Source of the DNA: Cladochytrium replicatum
Lineage: Eukaryota > Chytridiomycota > Chytridiomycetes > Cladochytriales > Cladochytriaceae
Direction of reading: 5' to 3'
DNA: 64,000 nt
NCBI GenBank assembly: GCA_025526935.1
Contig: JAHLKD010000010.1
Location: forward strand, 62,001-126,000
Shown one piece after another: positions 20,397-31,776 of this stretch. The position numbers and the translations under genes are program-made. Under the pieces are notes generated by a model that made no database searches, was not told the origin of the DNA, and was given only the letters and a program-made list of their open reading frames with translations. Each line of letters opens with the position of its first letter. Position 1 is the first letter of the stretch.

Positions 20397-23300
20397 GTGG
20401 AATTTGCAGAATGGGCATCTCCACAGCACAAATCATGCAAGATGGATCAAGTCCAAAGGATAGATGAGTTGAATGCCACTGTAGAACAGTGGGAGGCAAA
20501 AAACAAATTGCTTGAGGAGAAGGTGACTGAACTGTACAAAGAAGTACAGCAACTCGTAGAACAGGTTGATAGCACACAGGCCTCTGCTAGGATGGACGAA
20601 ACTCCGCAATTTCATCAAGAAGTTACAGCTTCACTGGAAACCACAGTTCCGTCTCTGAGGGATGCAGAATCTCCCTTGCACCAGCAGCATGGAGTATTGC
20701 ACTAGAGAACGGAGCAAAGCTCATGGAGAAGTTCACAACCATGCATGCTGTTGCAGTAGAAACATTGCCTGTAAAGAAGCAAGGTGGCCAATCCTCTGTA
20801 AAAGCATTAAACTGGTGGCAAGAGGCACAACGGAAATGCAGGCAGCTGTGGTCATTGCTGACACACAGACCACAAATTGAAATCTCCTTTATCCCCCAGG
20901 CCCGTCTCGTGTCATCAGCATTGGAATGGATGAAGCGGCAATTTCAACATCAAGGGAAGTTTGACATTCCAGAGCAGACTCTGTGGAGAGAGACCTGTTC
21001 GCGGTAGAGCAGCCGCTGCAATACACAGCAAGCATATACTGGCCTGTAGTACTCCACAGGGGTCAGAGCAGAGAGCTACAGCAACTAAAAGAACTAAAAG
21101 AGTGGAGCATCCTGCTGAGAGTTGGGCGAGCATGGGAGGCACAAAATACACAGCAACAAATCCGTGATACAATAGAGAGCTGAGCTACAAACATCAAGAA
21201 TAAGATTGGGCATGCTCTTGATAAAATTCTTGAGCTACGCAAACCTAATTTCAAGCTGGATCTGGTGCTGAAGACTGATGAAAACACTATTCCCTATGTT
21301 GAGACAGACCCAGTAGTGGTTGAGCATTCAATACGAGTTAATTTGCCAATGAATGGTTGAATGAAAAGCCAGTTATGCTTATTGAGGAGACTGATTTGGC
21401 TGAGTGGTATCAACCTTGCAAAGATATTGATAGTGAAGTATGGAGGGTTTGACTGATCCGCCATCTGCAGAAGAGCTGCAAGCAGCCTATACTCTTTGGC
21501 CAGTAGGAAGGCGCCTGGAAAGAATGGCACCTTGAAGGGCATGTTAGTATCTCTGGGTCCACTAGCCTTTGGGATTATCCATAAAATTGACCTGCCTGGA
21601 GTTCAGGGCAGGACAGGAAACATATCCAACAACGCTTGGCATCACACACCTAATCTCAAAAAGACCTGAGGTGTGGAATGGTGATAATTGGGGTACCCGC
21701 CCAATTTCACTGCTTGAGACATCTTAAAAGGGAGGCGAGAAAGTCATTCAGCATTGCTTGAAGAAGATACATTATAAGTTTCCTGGTTTGCTCTTAGGGC
21801 TCAACCTTAGCGTGGTACCAGGAAATACAACAGATGACCCGCTGATATTGTGCGAATGGCTTTGAAGAAGGCCTTTGACTCACAGAGCCCTGTAGCCACG
21901 GGTCAAGCATCCAGAGCAGTGTGTATACCTTATCATGCAGCGATAAAGATGGGATCAGCTGGATTCTCTCAGATATTGGTGGCAAGTTGGCCATCCGGAC
22001 TTTTCCCAGTCAGCTCAGCATGTCGTCAAGGGTCTGTTTTTGGGGCCATACTTGTGGTGAGTATTTCGGGACCCAGTGTTACAGCAGTTGTACAGTCTCT
22101 GGCAAAAACCCAGGGGTTCAGTTGACCGCACTGATATCCAGCGGACTTGAGAAGAATAGATAAGGTTTGGCAGGTCCAGGCCGGGTCCAGGTTAGAGAGT
22201 CAACCCAAAAAAACCTGAATGCTGGGTCGTGTATGTCTGGGGACCTGCTGGGTCACTGCAGGTAGCGGCGCCAAACCCGGACCCACAGTTATCGAAACCT
22301 GTAGCTGACCCTGACCCTTTCCGTTTTGCGTTTTAAGTTAAACTAGAAGAAGGTGAAACAAAATCTCGATTAAGTCTCTTGGAAAGTGTCGGCGTGGACA
22401 GAAAGTGCAGCTCTCGAGGTCTGTTGTGGATAGAAAAAGTTTGCTACAAAACCTCGATTGTCATCTTGGAAAGTGTCCGTGTGGACAGAAAATACAAATG
22501 CGTCCTTCTATCTTTTCTTATGAGATCCAGTTTTACACGGGTCTAAAATTCGACCCAAGAAAGGTTTTGCTTCTGGGCCTGATACCCAACCTGGATCCGA
22601 CCTGAAAAACTTTCCTGAAAACCTACCTATCGGATCAGGTACATTTTGTCAATGGACCCGAACCCGACCTAGAAGACCCAAAACCCACTGATCTTTAAGA
22701 ATAGATGAGACCAGACAGCTGAGCAACCAGGCCTGGGTTACGGATGAGTTGTCTGTGGCAGCAGTTGCATATGTTGATGACACAACCATGGTTTGCGCAG
22801 TCATGGACAGACCAGCAGATGATGGGAAATGTGCGGCACTCCTTCTGTAAGGTGTCTGCATTTGAAACATATGACAAGGAGGAGTTTGTGATTTCAACCA
22901 AGCAAGCAGGCATAGGGTCTATAACAGGAATGGGTGGAGAGACAATCAAGCAGATTAGAAGACGGCATATAGAGAGAGTTTTGGGGAAACTGGTTTGGTC
23001 CACACCCAGGCAGTCGAGCCCAAACTTAGTAAATGCTTGGGGAGATCAAGAGGTTGATGATGAAGATTGAGAGAAAGGCTATATCAGGTAGAATTCCTAT
23101 TTATATTGTCAACTGGGTTCTAGCAATCAGATACCAATGGCGAACACAGGTAGCCAACTCAAGCAGCACGGACCAGATGTGTATCCTGAACAAAAGTGTA
23201 CTCTAGTGAGGCAATAGAGGATATCGATGATGTCTTCTGCTGCACATGGGCAAAGTCTTATCGGAGTGGGATTAGGAGGCACAAAACTATGCCCGCAGAG

Positions 23301-23650
23301 AGCTAGCAAAGGCTGGAATTGATGCAGTTCCTCAATCTGGAGTCCATGAAGTGATTAAACATGTGCTGGACCCCAGTGGTGGGATAGAGAATACTTCAAA
23401 GCCATTATGCGGGGTGTTGTTCCAGGCAGTTGGGCCCAGACAGTCACAGCACAGATCATGAACAGGAGCTTACAGAACCCTCTGTAGATGCAGACCAGCA
23501 ACAACAGCATTGCCTCCAGCCCGTGGATAAGCTACGCATGGCCCGCTGGCGGATTGTGTGGAGGAAATCTAAGCTGGCATGGAGGACCTCTGAGCTTGTG
23601 TGGAGGATCTCTGAGCCTCCCTGAGTGATAATCTGGAATCAGAGATGTGA
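20397..23650 (+). mobile_element. Dead non-LTR retrotransposon (LINE) with a coiled-coil ORF1-like start
   Basis: 20436-20700 encodes a helical segment (VQRIDELNATVEQWEAKNK), possibly an ORF1 remnant, followed by more degenerate frames. Around 21690-22130 the plus strand shows RPISLLET, KVIQHC, KKAFDSQSP and CRQGSVFGAI in shifting frames. After an insertion, AVAYVDDTTMV (22745-22790) is the RT catalytic box. The order and spacing fit a LINE-type reverse transcriptase. Many stops and frameshifts make it inactive. The 3' end near 23650 is uncertain. A 24-bp-scale repeat (gtgtggagga...tctgagc) lies at 23558-23620. Confidence 0.7.
22152..22706. mobile_element. hAT-type MITE inserted in the LINE
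   Basis: aagaatagat occurs at 22152-22161 and 22697-22706 and brackets about 535 bp. The RT domain is interrupted exactly here. The ends are rich in gggtcc/ggacccg runs (caggtccaggccgggtccag on the left, ggacccgaacccgacctaga on the right), giving an imperfect inverted-repeat character. An 8-bp duplication is expected for hAT; the visible 10-bp match would include element ends. There is no coding capacity. Confidence 0.65.
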
Positions 23651-24239
23651 CAAAGTGGTGACTTGGGAGCAAGAAAAGGCATCACACCCCTACTAAAGCG
23701 AACAAACTACTAGAGCAAACAAACCCTAGGAGGGAGCGGCAGAAAAATCGCCTGGTGCAAAGACAATGCAGGACCAAACAGTATCAATGTTTTGATTGCA
23801 ATCTACAACATGCTATAGGAGGTGAATGTCCTGTTGAAGCAACAGAATGGTTTGATGCAAAGATGGTGTGGTTTGCAGGTTTATATGGGAATCAAGAGGA
23901 GGAAGCTGGTGGCTGGGAGGAACGGACACCAAAGAGTTGGTGGAGGGGGTTGAGCAGCTATCAGAGTCCGTAAAGGCAGTTGTGGAGTCACTCCTGACAA
24001 CCCAGAACAGGGCATAGTGGGGAATGGTTAAGTGGAAGCCTGAGGGGGGGAGCTGGTGTGATGGAATTTTCCTCTTATAGTTGGTGGCAGGCTACCTTGG
24101 GGGTTTCACACAATGGGACTTCTGTGGAAGGGGATTGTTCAGGGCTAACCTTGGTTGGGTATGGGATCCGTGTAATTGACCACTATCTTGTTTTCATTAT
24201 GTTAGTAGCAGAACATGAACTCAAGACCTTACTGGTGTA
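23651..24239. other. Repeat debris without recognised coding
   Basis: Several short plus-strand frames (for example 23755-23973) have transposon-like composition but no motif that I can name. They may belong to the 3' end of the LINE or to another element. Confidence 0.4.
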
Positions 24240-24710
24240 CTATAAAAAAAGGTCCGCATACGGTACTTTGTCAAGAACCCAGATGGCAAAGGTGCTCCCC
24301 ACACCAATGCAATAGTTGTACTCCGGACTTTTGGTGCATTGGTCCTCGACCCTGGCTCTGCAGTCAATGTCGTGAGCCTCAATCTCGTCCGCAAGCTCTG
24401 TTATCTCCAGCTGGAAGAGTATAATGCCTCCCTCGGTTTTGGAGATGGTTCCTGTAGACATCCAATTGGACCACACTCTGGCCTTTTCGAGTTTGTTATT
24501 TTCAACCACAAGGATACTGCTGCCAAAGTTGACCCTACATTGAATTCCTTGTACTTGTTCATACACATGATCAAGCAATTTGACAAGATTGTAATAGATT
24601 GGGAAACACTCCTTAAGTATGCTCTTTGCCACTTGATTATTCAGGTCGTCCGCCAGCCATATGGTCATGTCGCTGTTATGTTCTTGTTGGGCCCAACTGT
24701 TTTCTGATGC
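24240..24710 (+). pseudogene. Retropepsin-like fragment
   Basis: The frame 24339-24707 starts VLDPGSAVNVVSLNLVRKL and continues LEEYNASLGFGDGSCR. This resembles a retroviral-type aspartic protease with D-P-G-S where D-T/S-G is expected. It ends at the junction with a copia RNase H fragment at about 24715. The parent element is unknown, possibly gypsy-like or a domesticated type. Confidence 0.45.
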
Positions 24711-24714
24711 GACC

Positions 24715-25330
24715 ATATTCATCAGATTGATCCTCGACAGTCAGAAGCAAAGGCTCTCTATTGATTACAACAATATTTACTCGGTACTTGGGATTACGGT
24801 TTACACTATACACGGACTGGTATCACGTCTCCGATGCTAAGACCCGATGGTCTCTCAACGTTTGATTCGGCTAACAACCCACAAGGTTATCCCGATGCAG
24901 ACTGGGCGGGCGATGCAGATAGATACTCACGAACCGGTTACGTGTTAATGTTCGCTAATGCGGCAATCAGTTGGCAGTCAATCGACAATAGACTATTGCA
25001 GCCTCCTCGTCGGAAGCCGAACTGTATGCACTGAACAAACTATCGTGTGAGATGAAGTGGATGAAAAATCTTATGACGGGTATCGGAATTACGTCGTTCA
25101 ATCCGCTCCGTTTATGGCAAGACAATCAATCCACTGAATCCATCGCAAACAATCTGTTCAACAACAAACGGACCAAACACATGGACGTTCGCGAGAGATT
25201 TGTGAATCTCCAAGTTGTTCGAACAGAAACATCAGGAGTTACACCATATGGATACTTCTGATATGATCGCGGACATCCTAACTAAACCCCTTGGAAGTAA
25301 ATTATACCTTAAACACAGGGGCTTGTTGGG
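24715..25330 (+). mobile_element. Copia RNase H fragment (frameshifted)
   Basis: In three shifting frames the plus strand shows LLGTWDYGLHYT, DADWAGDADRYSRTGYV, MKWMKNLM, LWQDNQSTESIANNL, KHMDVRERFVNLQ and IADILTKPLGSKLYLKHRG. The order matches the RNase H of the copia at 15.8-16.4 kb. Sequence similarity is lower, so it is a different copy or subfamily. RT and earlier parts are missing. Confidence 0.85.
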
Positions 25331-26594
25331 GCTAGTCAGTCTTCACTTAATATACTATCTTGAACGACCGACTGGCGATGTCCATACAACTCACCTTTAT
25401 TTCAATGGGATATCAACTTCAGCATTTACAGAAAGATATGATGGATTGAGTGATACTCTCGGTTGTACCTATCTAACTGTGGTGAATCAGGGTGTCGGAG
25501 TAGGGTATACTCGGTTCGTGTAGACTCAGCAATTTCCTGCAATGCCGTCATGGGTCCAAAACAAAGGAATCACAATTTATGTGCCATCCAGGCAGATGCC
25601 CTCTAGAATATTGTGGTAGATCAGTGTAGTAGGAGTAGGGTATACTCCATTCGAACGTGATTGGGTAAAGTCGATCCTGAGACTCATACGTGGCATTCAA
25701 TCATCGTTGCATACTACTGTATAGCTGTACAGCTTGATTAATTAACTTCTGTTCCCAATAAGTAAATATTACTATGGTTGCTGTGCTTCAATCGGACAAT
25801 GGATTCTTGTTCCCGTTTAGGAACAAAGAGTACCTTTGGATTGACGTAAAACGTAATTTAAGTAACATTACCATATTTGGTACCAACATAGAAGACACAT
25901 AAGTGCGCTTTTCCATATAAATACATATTACTCTTCCTGAATAAACAATTAATATCAACTTAACAATTATAACCAACAGGTCTCTCTGCATCCCGGATTG
26001 AGAACTCCTGGACGTCTCCAGTCTATTTTTTATGTCGTAGTGTGTTTTATGTATGGCTGTTAAAGTGACTATAGTAATAGAGTCTTGTAACATGCATGAT
26101 CCAACATGAAGGACGGCGGGACACGGGGCACAAGTGAAGCAGGCTAGCAAGAGTGTGTTTGTAAACTTGAAGTTGAATCAGGATGCCCTGTTGTTTATCT
26201 CAAGCAATTGGCAGCAGTGTTAACTTCAATAATATTTCTTTGAAAGTGAATTTGAATGATTGCATCACAGGGAAGTACGCTGTGAGGCTCTAGAACCCAA
26301 ACAAGCCACGTGCTGCTCGGCAATCATTATAAACTGAGGTGAAATGCTCCGGGATGCCAAAGTCTGCTTCAGTAGATCCATGAACCCCTATAAATATGAT
26401 TCTGCAGTGGCGGACATGCAATGGCAAAGACCATGCTACACCACCCCCTGACCGACATGGAAAATGCTTCACCCGACTTAGAATTTTCATTATTGATGCT
26501 CTAACAGGCTGGATCCGAAGAGCTTTTAATGGAAAAGATCTTGAAAAGCATCTCACTTCAACGTTTCCCACGGTCGTTTCATCACGTGTGAAGA
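25331..26594. other. Probable LTR remnants; no gene seen
   Basis: A motif ggagtagggtatactc followed by cattcg or ggttcg occurs near 25497 and 25626, suggesting LTR or tandem remnants of the copia fragment upstream. From 25700 to the next gene no open frame has recognisable content. Confidence 0.45.
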
Positions 26595-27754
26595 ATGGAC
26601 GACCTCGACGGCTTCGAAGTGTTCCAGCAGTTCAACGACCTGCTCGCAAGACTGAGCGGGCAGAGGGAAGCAGTCAAAAACGTCACCCGCTTTGCCCACA
26701 AGCACATACAGTTTGCTGACGACCTGTACGGCGCGCTCGTTGGCAGGATTAGAGAGGTATCTCATTTCCTCAATGAGTAAAAAAAACGTGCTCTTATTTT
26801 TTTGTCGTTTTTGATTACAGACCGACCCGAAGCAGCGGATCTTTCTCCTCCACGCAATCGATTCCATCCTGAACTACTGCAAAGATGCAGGCAAAGACGA
26901 GTATTTGGACTTGGTCCAGAGGGACGCAATTCAAGTCTACAAGGATGTGTTGGAGGGTGAAGGATCGTCGTCGCAAAACTCTGAAAAAGTTCGAAAGGTT
27001 TGGGTGTGAAACAATTTCATTCAAGTATTCGGTACAACGCTTTTCGTTTTTTGGCAGGTTTTGAAGATATGGAGAACTCGGAAGTATGTCACAGAAGAAC
27101 AGTACAATGAAATCGAGAATCTGTTAGGGTATGGACTGCTCAGAGATATTGCCCCCCAATTTAAGTGGCTCACAGTGTTATTGCCACTCAGAACCGAAGA
27201 ACTTTCGAGGAACGATATTCTCAAGCGAATGGAAGACGATCGGGAAAAGGTACCGCCATTATAACAATACTATTCAGCTTAACATTAAAAACCAAAAAAA
27301 ATCGTATCAAAACTTGGAAATACAGCACAAGAAGGCACGGGAGAACGTTTGGTGTCGAACTCTCTCCTCAGAAAAACGACGGCTGATCGAAGGAAAGCAC
27401 GGAACCATGCTCGCACTAACTCTCGTCACCCAGAACACGACGATCCCGTCCACGCCCTCGACACCAAGCTCAGCAATACCGCTTTCCAAACGACCTCCTC
27501 AGCAGCCTTACACGCCATCACAGACTCCGCACACCCCTCCCACCGCCACGATGGGCCTTTCCGCAGCGGCAGGCGGAGCGGGGATGAACGTGTGGTTTGC
27601 GGACGAGGAGTTCGAGGATATGTGGGGTGATATTTCGGATCTGGATGATAGAGATTTCCAGATATTGGATAGGGAGGAACAGAAATTTGCGAGGATCATG
27701 GGACGGAAAGAGCCGGAACGAGCTTCGAGGACACGATCGGCAGATGCAGATTAA
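26595..27754 (+). CDS. CID (CTD-interacting domain)-type protein
   Basis: Exons 26595-26756, 26821-26997, 27058-27128, 27192-27249 and 27326-27754 join in frame. The fourth intron (27129-27191, 63 nt) is a multiple of three and open, so its splicing is an inference. The N-terminal domain reads as an all-helical CID: HIQFADDLYGALVGRI, RIFLLHAIDSILNYCK and VLKIWRTRKYVTEEQYNEI. Such domains bind the phosphorylated RNA polymerase II tail in 3'-end processing and termination. A Thr/Pro/Ser linker follows, then an acidic C terminus (WFADEEFEDMWGDISDLDD) containing a conserved-looking W...EFEDMW motif found in fungal CID proteins of this size. It is tail-to-tail with FIG4, about 60 bp apart. Confidence 0.7.
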
Positions 27755-27816
27755 AAGAGAAGGGCGATGTTTCAGTGTCGAGTTTGGATGGGCTATGGTT
27801 CCAGATCCAATCATTT

Positions 27817-30800
27817 TCACGCCTTTGGATTTTTGGGTCGTGCGGAAACAAACTACAACGAAGGTGGGTAATGAGCGACGGTTTTTTGTTTGTGGCACCC
27901 ATGATTTGTACATCCCTTTCCCGTGGCACCCATGATTTGTACATACCTTTCCAGTTGACAGCCATTTCGCATACGCCTAGAGAATAAAAACAAAAAAGGT
28001 CAAACAAATTTTGGCCATATCTCCAGAGTAAACTTACTTCGTATCGTGGAGTTTGCGATTTAGCGCCGGGACCCACATACGTGCTCGTTTTCCCAATGGT
28101 AGTCGCATACGCAACATAAAGCGCATCGTCTCTGGGCTCGATCTTTTTGCTGCACACCGAAAGCGACATATTCTCAGACACGTACGAAGAATACGTTTGA
28201 TAGTCTGCATGCGAAGCCCAGGCCTCGTCGACGGGTTGCCGCGAGTTCATGTCCGTCGGAATCGACGTGATGGGTTGATAATCCGGTAACCCGGTCGGAG
28301 GCGGGCTGCTGCCCATGGAGGTTGTCGCTGGAACGGGAGGAGGGGTTTCGATCGAGGTGATCAGCGTTATGGAGTTTGGCTTAAACTGATTGATGTATCT
28401 GAGCAACCCCCAGTAAGCAACACACATGAAGAAAAGGATTCGGGCTGTTCTGTCTCACCTTCGGTACTCCCGAAGTTCGGATGGAGGAACCTGCGGATCC
28501 AGCAGCCGCGTAGCCAACGAGCTCGTCGTCCACCATGGCGAAGAACTGTCCAACGGCATCCGCGTCGGATCCTCGCCTTTGTCTTTCCGCCCATCCTGCG
28601 CGTACCGCCCGGCCTCTTCGTTCTTCTCTGAAATTCTGAGAATCCGTTTCACGCCTCCGATGTTGAGGGAATACATCATAAAGTATCTAAAGAGGAAACG
28701 ACGAGCATTCAAAAAAAATAGTCGTATGCCGGTGAGTGCCTGATGCCAAACTCACCGCGTGGATTGAGATGGGTTTGCTCGGACAGTGAAAGGGCTCAGG
28801 TCCATGTTTTCCTCCCGATTGGAGGGTCTACGGATATTTGATTGAGATAATGGCGCTTTAAACTCGGCGACATACTTACCGGTTGGAATGTGTCCCCATC
28901 ATCCGGTAAGCAAACAGCCGTTTGAACGTTGTGTACATCCGAGGGCGATAATAATGCATAAAGTAACCGTCGTCGATCTGGATGTTGCTCAACCAGTAGT
29001 TCTCAAAGTTGTGGCCTTTCCGGAACAATGCGTCTCTGGTCCACCACTGCACGTAGCTGGAGTTGAAAACGTTAAACCAAAACTCGGCCTAGATAACAAT
29101 GAGACGCTGAGACACACCTCTGTTTTGGACGTCGGAACTGCGGAGACTCGTTGTGTAGATAGTAGTCGCTCGGAAGCTCCCACAGATGCACCGTGGTCTC
29201 CGTTGGAATGTAGTTCCCGAGAAACAAGTTGATTGCATCCTGCTTCTCCGCGTCTATCCGCAAAAGGGCACCTCAACTTTTCAAACCCTCCGTCCCAAAT
29301 TCCACACATACCTGAGAAAGCATTACTATAAAAACGTCGAATGCTCTCAATCATATCCCGCGAATGACTCGTCCACGACGGGCTGATCTTCCTATACGTC
29401 TCCATTGTGTTGACCAGATGCGACCCGCCGTACTGCAACGCGATCGTGTCACCGTGGTCGTGATACATTGCGTTCAGGATAGTCGTGGCGTCAGAGTCGA
29501 AGGGCACGGAAGGGTGCGAGAGCACACCGATGGCGTAGAGCTGCTCGCCCAGCGCGCGTTTGCCGATGACAAACTGTGCGGCGTTGGTGCGGTCCAGACA
29601 GTCGATGCAGTTGACTCGAACGACGCCGTTCTGGCGACGGCCGAGGATACGGTTTACTTCAGCGGAATCTCTAAAGGAGATAGATTTTCGATCAATTTTC
29701 CCCCACACAGCAATGTATTGGCGAGGGGCGAACGTTACCTTGCACGGCGGAGCGCGTTGATGAATGGCTCTGGACCGCTGTGAAAGAACCCGGTTGTTTC
29801 CAAAACGTCGTCTGCAAAGTCTTCGAGCCATCCAATGACATCCTGATCGGCACTGAAGGGCAAAGCAATCAACGAAACTGGTCCCACACTTTCGTTGGTG
29901 GTTTCACCTCTTGGAAGCCCTAGACATATCCCATGCGACGTATCGAATCTTTTTGTCTTCAGGCAGGAACTGGTTCAAATACTCAATAGACTGTGCAAAG
30001 TCTGGCGCAAGGTTTGATTCCCGAGGTGTTTTCTCGTGAGTCTATTTCCAAGCAATGGGTTCAGTCTTGTCAATTTCCAGCTTCATCCATACCTTGATCA
30101 AATTGAGTACTATGATGGGAGTCCCATAGCGCCGAAACATGTCGTTGAAGTGAGCCGCTGGTGCGGAATAATATGGATCAATCAGATTCTCTGTAACAAC
30201 GCACACACAAGTAAGCGACATTCGAAAACTCAGTATCTGTGATTCTGCTCACGCTCGATCGGCGGTTTCGGAGCCATTGATGAAGTATCTTGGCTCCAAT
30301 AGAGCGGGATCGACCCACGGTGCTGCACGAAAGACGTGTATGCTGGTTTGCTTCCATAGAATCCTCGCGGTGTGTAGAATGAAGTCGTGGATGCATCGAA
30401 CACGATCTGCTCCGTCTCGACGTCGTTTGCAACGTATCCCTAGAATGCAAGCAAAAAACAAGGTGGGAAAACTCAATGCGCACAATGTATGGTTGCTGAA
30501 CTCACGTAATCGTTTACACCTCGCTTGAGGAATCGCGCACCGGCAAAGAAGCGGGACCTTCGTGCAATGAGTGCCACGAAAATGTTGTGCCCAAACACCG
30601 AAATCTCTGATCAGACACGGAAGAAGCGACAATTAAAGAATGTATCGGTGGCTGGCTCCCAGACTTACTCGCTTGGTCGACGAATCCGTTGATGATGGGA
30701 AGAGCCCAGCAAGTCTGGTTGGAGATGTAATCTCCAAACCCGTTCCTCAGCAGAAAGTCGTTCCACACAAACATTTCCTTGTACTCAAAGTGGGGTCCAC

Positions 30801-31612
30801 CAGGATCTTCGGTGCTGATCACGGACGAGGATGATGCGACGGCGGTGGAGATGTTTGGTGGGTTCGGGCGGGTCAGGTTGTGCTGCAGGGTTTGTGTGAT
30901 GTCGTATGTGTAGGAGAAGTAAAAGTTTTTGTTGAGGTCAACTTGGGTGAATATTTGGAGGTATCTGTGTGACAGACGTTAGATTAGGGTTTTTTCTGTG
31001 TATGAGAATAGCCACTTACCGTTGCTCCTCGACTCTTCGCTCGATCTTTGCGCTTGGACCTGGGATAGGCACCATGATAGTGTCATCGACGTGATAGATG
31101 TTGTGTCCGCCGATGAGAGCGACTGCACTACGTTTCGTTACCAGAATGATGTAGTAACCTTCCAAGAACTTAACGAAGCCTGACAAAAAAATCACAGCTA
31201 AATCAGCGCAGAGCATGATGGCCGATGCCAAAGTCTGATGCGTTACCAAGAATGCCGTAGAATGAAACCACTTTGTTCAGCCCGCCTTGGCTCTTGTTCC
31301 CATCCTCGATCATGCCAAGCAAATCGACAATCTCCTGTGAAGAGTACACGACGTGGTCCTGCACGATTGAAAGCTCGTCGACGAGGGTTCTGTCGATCTT
31401 CAGGATGCGGAAATGATCGTCGCCTTGAGTTGAGCCGACAACATAGTAGCGCTAAAGAGACGAAGGTTGATTGTGGACCAAGCGATATTGAGCGAGACGT
31501 ACCGATTTGGTTTCGTAGAGGGTAAACTTGCTGGTGGTACGAAGAGACACGAAGTTAGACGATGAGGGTAGGGTTCGTTCGCTGGCCAACCAACTCACTT
31601 GAGGGGAAGCAT
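27817..31612 (-). CDS. FIG4: Polyphosphoinositide phosphatase FIG4 (Sac domain)
   Basis: Eighteen exons: 31599-31612, 31503-31530, 31247-31451, 31020-31179, 30669-30964, 30506-30606, 30253-30439, 30093-30190, 29908-30041, 29739-29852, 29312-29670, 29114-29271, 28880-29088, 28756-28827, 28459-28686, 28038-28398, 27947-27976 and 27817-27852. They give 929 residues, close to the usual size of about 900. The Sac N-terminal part ([14 protein letters not shown]) leads to the CX5R site [10 protein letters not shown], then [20 protein letters not shown] and [13 protein letters not shown], which separate FIG4 from Sac1 and synaptojanin. The family removes the 5-phosphate of PI(3,5)P2 in the Fab1/PIKfyve-Vac14 complex on endolysosomal membranes. 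Two joints are weaker: the donor after exon 12 (gtctca) and the last exon, where a 31-bp duplication surrounds the donor. Confidence 0.9.
27890..27952. repeat. 31-bp duplication over the last FIG4 splice donor
   Basis: ccgtggcacccatgatttgt followed by acatnccttt occurs twice (starting near 27891 and 27922). The right-hand copy contains the gtatgt donor of FIG4 exon 17 on the minus strand. Confidence 0.8.
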
Positions 31613-31776
31613 TGAAGATTGACGAGCCGGGGTTAAAGTGGCGTGAAACTTGAAGCTGGAAAATTATTGATAGTTGTATTATTACTAGTGTGGGACACTA
31701 TCCTCTATGCCTCACACGAAACTAACTCGATATTTTTGGTGATATGTTGAAAATTATACACTACCGAGCACCCAAC

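Noticed and set aside
27129-27191. Reading the 63-nt in-frame segment of the CID gene as coding
   Set aside because: It has a GT start and CAG end and would insert a hydrophobic stretch after the CID. Splicing is preferred but unproven, so only the joined model is annotated.
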